A DNA stretch of 64,000 nucleotides from Flavobacterium kayseriense. Its GTDB lineage: Bacteria > Bacteroidota > Bacteroidia > Flavobacteriales > Flavobacteriaceae. The notes beneath the pieces were generated by a model. The model was not told where the DNA came from and did not search any database. It saw nothing but the letters and a program-made list of their open reading frames with translations. Location: NCBI RefSeq assembly GCF_014305095.1, contig NZ_JACRUI010000005.1, forward strand, positions 248,001-312,000. The letters run 5' to 3'. Made by a program: the position numbers and the translations under genes. Numbering within the stretch: the first letter of the stretch is position 1; every line of letters begins with the position of its first letter. Of this stretch, positions 36,569 through 44,236 are shown piece after piece.

Positions 36569-37828
36569 ATGGAAACTAAAATTTTAAACATAATCTTGGA
36601 CTATTTTAGTCGCGCAGAAGATGAGAATGCTCTTTTTAAGTTTACAGCTTATGAATTATCGTTTAAATATAGAGTGCTTTTTAAGGAATTAGAAAAAGAA
36701 ATCAAATTCAATCTGGAATCTGTTAATATTGAGAATTACATCTATTTAAATTATTTAAAAGAAAAATTATATAAAACTTATTCAGAAGAAAAATTTAGAA
36801 ATTACAAATACTTTACTAATAATTCTATTGTTATTCATCAAATTTATGCTGATTCTGATTTGTTGAAAGCTCTTAAATATCCATTAACAAATAAATGTCA
36901 ATTAACTCCTGAAGAAGATTATTATTGCGAAAAACAATCTGAATTTTTAGATGCTTTAAAAAACAATTTTCTATATGAATTGTTAATTTACATTAATAGT
37001 ATTGACCTCAATAACGATTCAATTTATAACAATCTAAAGCGAAAAAAAAGCTCAAAGAATTATTCGCTAGATTATTTAGATTCATATTGTGAATTACTAA
37101 ACTCAGGAACTCCATTCCAAGCTTATACATATAATTATTATTCTAAAAATATTTTTGAACATTTTTCAGATATGTTTAAAAAGGAATTTGAGGGAAACAA
37201 TAAAAATTTTAGAAACAATAATGATTTTAATTTTGACGAATATATTGGAACTTGCCTAAATAAGATTAAGAGTTCTAAAAGTTTCGAACCAGAGAATAAA
37301 TCTATTTACAACTTTATAGATGAACGTTATTTCGATCGAGATTTATATTTAAATAATGATCACTTAGATGAAATTTTATCCACTCATAAATATGTTTATG
37401 ATGATGACCCGGATAATTACAATAATGAATTTATATCAGGTTATAATGACTATTATTTAATGCTGGAGGCAGATAAGATGATTGAATTTATTACAAAACA
37501 ATCTTCGGAATTGGTTAGATGTGTTGCTCAAGATATTCCCCCCATTTTTAACTCGAAAAAAGGTTTTGCAATATTTAATTATGTACTAAATGAATTAGAT
37601 ATAAATGTTTTAACGATAGATAAAAGACCAAATCAAACTTTATTAAATGCTTTTTGGCACTCTTCTAAAGCTAAAGAAGAAATATTCAAAATTCAAATGT
37701 CAATGAATGATTATCTTGAATATCTTAATCAGATTTTTAATAAAAGATACAAAAGTAGAACAATGTCAAATGGTATTAAAAAAGTAGATATTATAGAAGA
37801 TTATATAGGTAAGTACAAAATAAATTAA
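36569..37828 (+). CDS. Unknown island protein, 419 residues, Asn/Tyr/Asp-rich
   Basis: I do not recognise the family. The ATG at 36569 is preferred over a TTG ten codons upstream. The protein is soluble, without signal peptide or membrane helix, rich in Asn, Tyr, Asp and Lys, and predicted mainly helical. It follows the integrase by 38 bp, and its codon use is very AT-rich. It occupies the place where many Bacteroidota integrative elements carry regulators such as RteC, but I could not match RteC motifs. Confidence 0.7.
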   Translation: METKILNIILDYFSRAEDENALFKFTAYELSFKYRVLFKELEKEIKFNLESVNIENYIYLNYLKEKLYKTYSEEKFRNYKYFTNNSIVIHQIYADSDLLKALKYPLTNKCQLTPEEDYYCEKQSEFLDALKNNFLYELLIYINSIDLNNDSIYNNLKRKKSSKNYSLDYLDSYCELLNSGTPFQAYTYNYYSKNIFEHFSDMFKKEFEGNNKNFRNNNDFNFDEYIGTCLNKIKSSKSFEPENKSIYNFIDERYFDRDLYLNNDHLDEILSTHKYVYDDDPDNYNNEFISGYNDYYLMLEADKMIEFITKQSSELVRCVAQDIPPIFNSKKGFAIFNYVLNELDINVLTIDKRPNQTLLNAFWHSSKAKEEIFKIQMSMNDYLEYLNQIFNKRYKSRTMSNGIKKVDIIEDYIGKYKIN

Positions 37829-37841
37829 GTGACATATAACT

Positions 37842-37887
37842 GCATACAAATGCATATTTTGAGCATATAAAGTCCAACATACATTTG
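37842..37887 (+). promoter_or_regulatory. Promoter of the excisionase-like gene with phased GCATA repeats
   Basis: TTG at 37859-37861 and TACATTTG at 37880-37887 (18-nt spacer) form a good promoter, about 28 bp before the start. GCATA recurs at 37842, 37852 and 37863, spaced 10 and 11 bp, as a phased operator array might be. Confidence 0.6.
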
Positions 37888-37915
37888 CCCCATCAATAAC
37901 CCTAAAACAGTTAAA

Positions 37916-38212
37916 ATGGAGCAAGGTAAAATCACCCAAGTATTCGGAATCACTCCCGAAGAATTAAAAGAAAGCATCTTAATAGATGTTAGAGCAGAAT
38001 TTAAATCACTGGCTCTAAATTTCCAACCAATCATTCCAGAGGAATACATTACTCGCCAAGAGGTTTCAAAAATACTTCAGGTATCTCTGGTGACTCTTTC
38101 CGATTGGAATAAAAAGAAAATCCTTAATCCATATCGTTTAGGGAATCTTATCAGATACAAACGTTCTGAAATTGACCAGGCCCTTATTCGTATTAACCCT
38201 AAAAAAGGTTAA
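37916..38212 (+). CDS. Excisionase-like helix-turn-helix DNA-binding protein
   Basis: 98 residues. The C-terminal half is a MerR-like winged helix of the HTH_17/excisionase type: YITRQEVSKILQVSLVTLSDWNKKK followed by NLIRYKRSEIDQAL. Such proteins bend DNA at attachment sites or regulate element genes. It lies close to the integrase and is followed 2 bp later by a protein of unknown function, so the two probably work together. Confidence 0.85.
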   Translation: MEQGKITQVFGITPEELKESILIDVRAEFKSLALNFQPIIPEEYITRQEVSKILQVSLVTLSDWNKKKILNPYRLGNLIRYKRSEIDQALIRINPKKG

Positions 38213-38214
38213 TT

Positions 38215-39243
38215 ATGGTCCATTCAAGATTGGAGAGACTCCATAACATCGAAAAACGACTAGAAGTTTTAACAAAATCAGCACTTCAAAGTCAAAACCA
38301 AAATACAAAGGATTTGATAATTGATGACGAAGAATTTCAATACATAATGTCATTATGTCCAGGAGGCACAAGGTACTGGAGAGATTTAAATTTAATTCAA
38401 TACACTCAAAAGGATGGTAAATTTTTCTATACAATTGAAGCAGTAAATAAAATGCTAGTAGAAGAATTTGGAACATTAAAAAAAAAAGTAGAAGACAACA
38501 ATCATATTTCGGTACCTATTGAAATGTTCATCGATGCTCAGAAATTTGGTTATCAAAAAGACTTATGTTTCTTTCTTTTTTTAAAACTTACTTTCACCGC
38601 AGGAAAGGTAAAATTAGATCAAAAAGGGTTATTGATTATTGAATTTCTGCTACAAATAAAATGCAGAAAAACATCACTTAAGTATATCCAACTACTGCTG
38701 GAGTTAAAATTCCTCACTTACAATGAGAGAACGGGATACTATACGATTAATTCATTTGACAAAATAAGACAATTTCACGACTGGAAAGTTCGATTGGCAT
38801 TTCCAATAGACTACAATAGTTATTGTAAAATAAAAGCAGTTACAGGGGCGGTTATTTATGGTTATCTCCATAAGTATTTTTGGAGAAAAGTGAAGAGAGA
38901 GAAAAGCGTAACAGTAAAGGGGATTACCTATCATTTTCCTTCTCCAACTTTCAACTATAAAAAACAATTAGCCCCTGTTTCTGTTATTTATGTCAGCAAG
39001 TTTTTTAAAATGTCTAATGCAACAGCTTCAAGATTAAAGTCAGCAGCTTACAAAGAAGGATTTATCAAACTCAAAAAGAACTTTGATGATATTAATATGG
39101 ATGTTTCTTTATTGGTGCAAATCCATAAATATGCTGGATTGAATAATAATATTGTTTATCATAAAGACGATTATAGATTACAGTTAGTTGATACTGTCTA
39201 TCCTGTTTTTTATTTTATCAAAAGAACTAACCTGAAAACATAA
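38215..39243 (+). CDS. Unknown island protein with a C-terminal HTH-like segment
   Basis: 342 residues, basic. The N-terminal third (CPGGTRYWRDLNLIQYTQ) resembles the HTH-recognition part of the preceding protein's family. A later segment (VSVIYVSKFFKMSNATASRLKSAAYKEGFIKL) looks like a winged helix. This suggests a DNA-binding replication, excision or partition factor of the mobile element, but I cannot name it. The start codon follows the excisionase-like stop by 2 bp, implying co-translation. Confidence 0.75.
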   Translation: MVHSRLERLHNIEKRLEVLTKSALQSQNQNTKDLIIDDEEFQYIMSLCPGGTRYWRDLNLIQYTQKDGKFFYTIEAVNKMLVEEFGTLKKKVEDNNHISVPIEMFIDAQKFGYQKDLCFFLFLKLTFTAGKVKLDQKGLLIIEFLLQIKCRKTSLKYIQLLLELKFLTYNERTGYYTINSFDKIRQFHDWKVRLAFPIDYNSYCKIKAVTGAVIYGYLHKYFWRKVKREKSVTVKGITYHFPSPTFNYKKQLAPVSVIYVSKFFKMSNATASRLKSAAYKEGFIKLKKNFDDINMDVSLLVQIHKYAGLNNNIVYHKDDYRLQLVDTVYPVFYFIKRTNLKT

Positions 39244-39639
39244 AGAAAGGGGATTTAAAGGGGAAGTGAAATGAGGCGTTTTTAATTGCCTCATTTGCTT
39301 GCTCACATAGCACAACTAGGGGTACGATTATATTGATTCTAATATAGGTCCCATAATTACATAGTATTTCATTTATGGATAATGTTCTATAGTTACCACT
39401 TTTGATTAGACAACGGTCATTAAGATTTAAAATAATTCACTGCTTTACGGAAAACCTCAATCATCATAGGTTTTAATAGTTTAGATTTGATTTTTAACGA
39501 TTAATTCTCAAACTATTTTTAGGTTTTATTATTCAAAACTAAAAAGATCATAGAAATGTAAAAATTTAATTTTAACAACGCATCAGACTAATAAGGTCCG
39601 TCTTTGTTAAATACAATCAAACTAACACAAACAGACGAA
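39244..39639. other. Intergenic stretch with a hairpin after the mobile-element genes
   Basis: No gene is supported. AAATGAGGC (39269-39277) pairs perfectly with GCCTCATTT (39288-39296), a 9-bp stem and 10-nt loop, 25 bp after the preceding stop codon. It lacks a strong T run but probably ends the transcript. The rest is AT-rich without recognised signals. Confidence 0.55.
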
Positions 39640-40374
39640 ATGAAAAAATTTGAATTATTGGGCTTAGGATTATTGTTGTCAATCATATTAATTTCATGTT
39701 CTAAAGATGGTGATCCTAACCAAGTAGCTACCCAAGAAACTCTTTCAACGATATTGCCTAAAAAAGTAAATTACATTGAGAACATAGATTATGACAAAAT
39801 AGGAAGAGATACGTATCTAACATATAATGGCAATAAACTGGTCAGTTCTATTTTGCATAATCGTTGGAAAAGCGTTTTTACTTATACGGGTGATTTAATA
39901 ACGAAAATTGAAAATTTTGATTATGGTGTCCTTTTTAGCACAACAGATTATACCTACACTAATGGAAAGTTGGATTCAAGATTTATAAAAAATACTGAAG
40001 TCCAAAACCCATACTCTTATATGACTTATTATGTGCATAATACAGACGGCACAATATCTTATTCTTCAAGTAGTCGTAACGGAAAACTAACTTTCAAAGA
40101 CGGCAATCTTATAAATGATGGCTATAGATCTTTTGAGTACGATACCAAAAACAATCCTTTTATAAATATTGTTGGTATTGGTGTTTTATCTATTGATGAC
40201 GACAGTGAAGTAGACTTGAATGTTTCTAAAAATAATAGGATTAAAAGTAGTGAAAATGGCTATTCATCAACAAATTCTATAACTTTTAATTCAAATGGAT
40301 ACCCAACGGTAGATAACGGATTTTACAATGGTAGTACAACTGGGAATTCTTCTTATAAATATTACTATGAGTAA
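39640..40374 (+). CDS. Putative outer-surface lipoprotein with YD-repeat-like pattern
   Basis: Starting at the ATG at 39640 gives a lipoprotein signal (MKKFELLGLGLLLSIILISC), so 244 residues with a lipid-anchored mature end. The remainder is beta-rich with repeats such as LTYNGNKLVSS, FTYTGDLITKIE and YTYTNGKLDSR, like DUF4595 or RHS-type YD repeats of Bacteroidota. Function is unknown. The DUF1643 pseudogene start overlaps its end by 8 bp. Confidence 0.75.
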   Translation: MKKFELLGLGLLLSIILISCSKDGDPNQVATQETLSTILPKKVNYIENIDYDKIGRDTYLTYNGNKLVSSILHNRWKSVFTYTGDLITKIENFDYGVLFSTTDYTYTNGKLDSRFIKNTEVQNPYSYMTYYVHNTDGTISYSSSSRNGKLTFKDGNLINDGYRSFEYDTKNNPFINIVGIGVLSIDDDSEVDLNVSKNNRIKSSENGYSSTNSITFNSNGYPTVDNGFYNGSTTGNSSYKYYYE

Positions 40375-40924
40375 GCCAATATACAAACACCAAGATTTCA
40401 TCATAAACAAAGACTACGAAAGAACAGAACAAAAAAGATATTGGTTAGAATTGACAATCAATAATGATTGCACTGAAAACATAATTGTAATAATGAAAAA
40501 CCCTAGTAGGGCAACTTTGGAAGTTTCGGATAAAACAGTTTTTAATGTTTGTAATTACATCTTTAAAAACAAAAATGATAGGGCAGAATTAAAAAACATC
40601 GGTAAAATAATTATCCTGAACCTGATTCCTTTTTACGAAACCTACTCAAAAGAATTAGTCGCTCTGAAAGATGAAATCATAGATCTAGCAAATTTAGAAG
40701 TAATTAAAAATTATACGTCAAAAGATAGCAGAGTAATAATCGCATAGGGTAATCACCCAGATAGATTGTATAAGGAGTATGAAGTATTAAAACAAGAGGT
40801 TAATAATATTTTAAAAGATAACAATAACGACGTGTACTATGTCGATAAATTATCTGCTGCAGGAAATCCTAAACACGCGCAAATTTGGGGATATGAAAAT
40901 GAGCTATTAAAATTTGAATTATAA
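40367..40924 (+). pseudogene. DUF1643-family gene interrupted by an in-frame TAG
   Basis: The frame from ATG 40367 (MSKPIYKHQDF) has DUF1643 features (IVIMKNPSRAT, NVCNYIF, IILNLIPFY) and meets TAG at 40745-40747, exactly after VIIA. The same frame continues for 58 codons as GNHPDRLYKEY and then AQIWGYENELLKFEL to a TAA at 40922-40924. In family members the sequence at this point is typically A-W-G-N, so a TGG to TAG change fits. The intact product would have been about 185 residues. It is either a recent nonsense mutation or a sequencing error. Confidence 0.8.
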
Positions 40925-40992
40925 AATTGGTAGAATTTACTTAAAAATATAAAAATTATTTTGATAATAAATTATGTAAATTTACTTTAAAT

Positions 40993-41024
40993 AATATGTG
41001 ATAATATATCACACAACACATATT
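40993..41024 (+). promoter_or_regulatory. Nested palindrome upstream of a small island gene
   Basis: TGTGATA (40997-41003), 3 nt, TATCACA (41007-41013) is a perfect inverted repeat. AATATGTG (40993-41000) and CACATATT (41017-41024) form a second overlapping pair. It lies 30-60 bp before the start at 41054 and looks like a dimeric repressor or CRP-type site. Confidence 0.5.
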
Positions 41025-41053
41025 GATTGTTAACTATTTAAAACAGAAATAAA

Positions 41054-41284
41054 ATGATACATTGGTTTGGTGATACAATTTTGAGATTAGATAAAATAAA
41101 TGCAATTCAACATAACTCAGTTTCCGATTCAGGCCCTACAAATATTGTAAATATTTATCTTGATGATGCAGCAGGAAGCCGTATCGATGTTGTATTTTGG
41201 GATTACGAACAAGCTTCAGATAGCGTAAGTAAATTAAACGATTTACTTGAAGATTTATATTTTCAAAAAACAAATTCAAAATAA
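41054..41284 (+). CDS. Small unknown island protein, 76 residues
   Basis: Acidic, starting MIHWFGDTILRLDKINAIQ, with an alternating hydrophobic pattern (IVNIYLDDAAGSRIDVVFWDYEQA) that suggests a small beta-sheet domain followed by a C-terminal helix. I recognise no family. It is preceded by a palindromic operator-like element and followed closely by a nuclease gene, so an antitoxin or regulatory role is possible but unsupported. Confidence 0.6.
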   Translation: MIHWFGDTILRLDKINAIQHNSVSDSGPTNIVNIYLDDAAGSRIDVVFWDYEQASDSVSKLNDLLEDLYFQKTNSK

Positions 41285-41324
41285 ACATCTAACACTACTT
41301 AAGTGCTTAATAAATGATTTTGAT

Positions 41325-42212
41325 ATGGCTTTACAGAACATAGAATGCCCAAAATGTGATACGATAATAATTTCACAAATAGGCTTGCCCAAAAAAGCTT
41401 CTTCCTATGATGATTGTTTACGAAAATGCGTGAAATGCAATCTTGGTTATTCCAATGCGAAAACTAATCCAACATTAATTTACAAGTATTATAAAGATAA
41501 TATTCCAGAATTATTGAGACAAGATATAGATTTCGCGTTAGATAATTCTATTAGTCATATTAATAAAGTGAACAAGAGAATTAAATTTGGCTTTTCAACA
41601 TCAGAGGACGCTTTAACTTGGACCTTTTTTAATTATTTTGTTTTAAACAATAGACTCCAGGATTTACTAAAAATTCTTAATATAGATAGTGATGATACTT
41701 CGGATTATGACGTTTATCTCTGGGGTGTGAACATCTGTTCTAAAACATTAAATACGGAGTTAAACCAAAGACTTAAAGCTGCATCTATTCTATTCAAAGA
41801 AAATTTAAAAGGAAGGACGGAACCGGATGTAATAATTAATTTAAAGGATAAGTTAGTTTTTATTGAGGTAAAATACAAAAGTCCTAATGATATTCAAACT
41901 AACATCGAAAAGTTTAAAAAATACTCAATTAATGATTATGATATTGATAGCTTGGCTAAAAACGGATTATACGAACTATATAGAAATTGGGCATTTGTTT
42001 CAGAATTGAGTAAAGGCAATAAATTTGAGTTAATCAATTTGGGATTTAATAAACACTTTGGAGGTAAAAATAAAGCTAAACTTGAAGAATTCGAGAAATT
42101 AATAGAAACAAACAATGGTAAATTTGTACAATTATCCTGGAAACAGATTTTCGATAAATTAAGTGAACACGAATATGATCAATGGTTTTTAGATAAGTTA
42201 AATTCAAAATAG
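41325..42212 (+). CDS. Zinc-ribbon plus PD-(D/E)XK nuclease-like protein
   Basis: From the ATG at 41325 (MALQNIECPKC) the product has 295 residues. An N-terminal zinc ribbon uses Cys8, Cys11, Cys35 and Cys38. The rest carries a plausible PD-(D/E)XK nuclease core: Glu94 in STSEDALTW, Asp168 in RTEPDVII and Glu181-x-Lys183 in VFIEVKYKS. This layout resembles stand-alone restriction-type nucleases in defence islands. The following gene encodes a DNA-glycosylase-like protein. The nuclease call is from motifs and is not a database match. Confidence 0.75.
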   Translation: MALQNIECPKCDTIIISQIGLPKKASSYDDCLRKCVKCNLGYSNAKTNPTLIYKYYKDNIPELLRQDIDFALDNSISHINKVNKRIKFGFSTSEDALTWTFFNYFVLNNRLQDLLKILNIDSDDTSDYDVYLWGVNICSKTLNTELNQRLKAASILFKENLKGRTEPDVIINLKDKLVFIEVKYKSPNDIQTNIEKFKKYSINDYDIDSLAKNGLYELYRNWAFVSELSKGNKFELINLGFNKHFGGKNKAKLEEFEKLIETNNGKFVQLSWKQIFDKLSEHEYDQWFLDKLNSK

Positions 42213-42265
42213 CATCAAAACTCTTAAAGGTTATTTTAGAAAAGACAATTTATACTTAATAAGTT

Positions 42266-43096
42266 ATGGCAGAAATAATACGCAGCAGAACCATCAGACC
42301 TTTGACAAGACTTGAAAAATCAAAAAGTTATAAAATTGACACCAAAACAATTTCTCGAGGAGATACTTTGGTTGTAAACATAGGCCACGAAACAAAATCC
42401 TTTTGCAAGACTTTCAAATTCAATGGAGCTGACGTTGCTCATAAAGATAGCATAAGTTTTAGAGTAAACGATTTTGGAAATTCAATTGATATTAGTTGGA
42501 GTGGAGCAATACCAACTGGAACAACAAATATTTACATAAAGACTGGATCTTCAGAAAAAGCAAATAAAAAAAAAGCTGTCAATGAAGTTTCTAGTCCAAC
42601 TTTGATAAATGCTAAAACTTCGTTCGAATCAATTTCAAACTCAGAAACAACCATTTTGATTTTAGGTACTTTACCTGGCGATAAATCTTTCGAACTTGGA
42701 GAATATTATGGACATCCAAGAAATAAATTTTGGAAAATCATTTCAAAAATTACTGGAAATGATTTACCTGAAACATATTTTGATAAAAAGCTACTTTTAC
42801 TGAATTCTAAAATTGGTGTTTGGGATGTCGCTCACAAAGCAAAAAGAAAAGGTAGTCTTGATATTGCAATCGAAGATGAAGAACCAAACGATTTAATTGA
42901 TTTCATTGAAAGACACAAAAAATTAAAGGTAATAGGTTTTAATGGATTAAAATCGGAAGTACTTTTTGATAAATACTTTAGTAGAAATGATAAAATCACA
43001 TATGTTTCTTTACCTAGTACTAGCCCTGCTAATACAAGTAATACTTTTGAAAATATTTGTAAAATATGGCAGCAGATCGTCAACAATAACTCATAA
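42266..43096 (+). CDS. Uracil/hypoxanthine-DNA-glycosylase-like protein with an unknown N-terminal domain
   Basis: 276 residues. Residues about 125-275 form a UDG-superfamily domain close to family-6 hypoxanthine-DNA glycosylases: LGTLPGDKS (133-141), YYGHPRNKFWKII (147-159), a central LNSKIGVWDV and a late PSTSPAN motif. The first ~105 residues are a beta-rich unknown domain (VVNIGHETKSFCKTF) joined by a Lys/Ala linker. Ordinary versions consist of the C-terminal domain alone, about 160-170 residues. In a defence island such an enzyme could attack modified phage bases, by analogy with anti-phage glycosylases. Confidence 0.82.
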   Translation: MAEIIRSRTIRPLTRLEKSKSYKIDTKTISRGDTLVVNIGHETKSFCKTFKFNGADVAHKDSISFRVNDFGNSIDISWSGAIPTGTTNIYIKTGSSEKANKKKAVNEVSSPTLINAKTSFESISNSETTILILGTLPGDKSFELGEYYGHPRNKFWKIISKITGNDLPETYFDKKLLLLNSKIGVWDVAHKAKRKGSLDIAIEDEEPNDLIDFIERHKKLKVIGFNGLKSEVLFDKYFSRNDKITYVSLPSTSPANTSNTFENICKIWQQIVNNNS

Positions 43097-43195
43097 TTTA
43101 AATAATTTAAATTCAAAATGTGGAAAAACGTAAAATAGTCATATTTTGATAGTTTAAATTTGTTAATAAAATAGGTTAATAATATGTTCAATATA

Positions 43196-43229
43196 TTGCA
43201 CTTAATATTATTATTATCATGTATATTTG
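43196..43229 (+). promoter_or_regulatory. Promoter leading into the defence operon
   Basis: TTG (43196-43198) and TATATTTG (43222-43229) with a 23-nt spacer lie 44 bp before the next start codon. This is the last clear promoter before the run of tightly spaced genes that extends to 57.5 kb. Confidence 0.6.
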
Positions 43230-43273
43230 ATACATAACAAGCGAGGACAACGCTATACAAACTGTAATAGATT

Positions 43274-43678
43274 ATGAAACCAACAAAAGAAGGACAAATA
43301 GCAAAATTTCACACACCACTAGCCGGAGAAAATCCAGAGCAATTATATGTGGTATTAGAAGTGATTCAAGACGACGAAAGACCAAGAGCCGATATACAGG
43401 CGCTCAACACAGGCTTACCATTTCCACCTATTAATAAAGTTCGCTTAGACGATCTGGAAGTCGTTGAAGTGAGTACTCAAGATTTAATCGGACATTATGT
43501 AACAATTAATAAAACTGATTATTCACAAGTGGAAGGTAGAGTAAGTAAAGTTAGCGAACAAAAAATAGTAGTAGATCTTTCTAAAGGTGTTCATGGTACT
43601 GAAACTAATGTTTGGCTTACGGTTATTGATAATAACGGAGTAGAACACTTAGGAACCTTATTTGTTAATCCAGAGTAG
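43274..43678 (+). CDS. Unknown conserved-looking island protein, 134 residues
   Basis: Soluble, acidic, predicted beta-rich, starting MKPTKEGQIAKFHTPLAGENP. The middle (LIGHYVTINKTDYSQVEGRVSKVSEQKIVVDL) looks like an SH3-type barrel. I cannot assign a family. It lies just downstream of a good promoter and heads the group that leads into the defence operon, so it may be an element-maintenance or regulatory protein. Confidence 0.65.
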   Translation: MKPTKEGQIAKFHTPLAGENPEQLYVVLEVIQDDERPRADIQALNTGLPFPPINKVRLDDLEVVEVSTQDLIGHYVTINKTDYSQVEGRVSKVSEQKIVVDLSKGVHGTETNVWLTVIDNNGVEHLGTLFVNPE

Positions 43679-43714
43679 TCAATTGAAAGAGCACGCAATT
43701 ATAATAAAATCATC

Positions 43715-43957
43715 ATGAGCACATACATAAATGGAGAAGAGAAATTAAAGCATCCATACTATAAACTGATGGAATTGAGAGACGACGCTTTGGAAACAGA
43801 ATTAAATTCTTGGTCCAGATTAGATTTAATAGAATGGCTTTGTTGGAATGACCGAAATGGTGTTTACAAAGACAATGAATCGTTACAAGAGTTTGGTAAT
43901 ACAGTTAGTAAAGAAGAAGCAATTGAAATTATTACAAGACAAATTACAGAAGCATAA
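43715..43957 (+). CDS. Unknown small island protein, 80 residues
   Basis: Acidic and probably helical, starting MSTYINGEEKLKHPYYKLMELRDD with WSRLDLIEWLCWNDRNG in the middle. No recognised domain. It is 36 bp after the preceding gene and only 3 bp before the XRE regulator, so it is probably co-expressed with it. Confidence 0.65.
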   Translation: MSTYINGEEKLKHPYYKLMELRDDALETELNSWSRLDLIEWLCWNDRNGVYKDNESLQEFGNTVSKEEAIEIITRQITEA

Positions 43958-43960
43958 TAA

Positions 43961-44233
43961 ATGAGTAATACAAAATCTCAAATTACAGATTTGAAAATGG
44001 AGAATTATCTTCATGATTGTCGTTTGAAAATGGGTGAAACCATTCGTGAAATCAGAGAGAAGAGAGGTTATAGTCAAGATGAATTAGCAGCCATAATGGA
44101 AGTAAATCGTTCTACAATCTCTAAAATTGAAAACGGAAAATTTAGTTTTAGTATAGATTATCTTTCCAAGTTTTCATGGTTTTTAGATTTCGATCTTTCA
44201 GTAGTTGATAATAAAGAAATAAAATTAAAATAA
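43961..44233 (+). CDS. XRE-family HTH regulator, probable controller of the methyltransferase operon
   Basis: 90 residues with a clear HTH_3 domain: IREIREKRGYSQDELAAIMEVNRSTISKIENGKF. It precedes the C5 methyltransferase by 3 bp, the place usually taken by controller (C) proteins of restriction-modification systems, which delay nuclease expression until methylation is in place. That role here is inference from position and size. Confidence 0.9.
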   Translation: MSNTKSQITDLKMENYLHDCRLKMGETIREIREKRGYSQDELAAIMEVNRSTISKIENGKFSFSIDYLSKFSWFLDFDLSVVDNKEIKLK

Positions 44234-44236
44234 ATA

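Noticed and set aside
36569..37828. RteC-family regulator
   Set aside because: The position after an integrase fits, but I could not find the sequence features I associate with RteC, so I left it unnamed.
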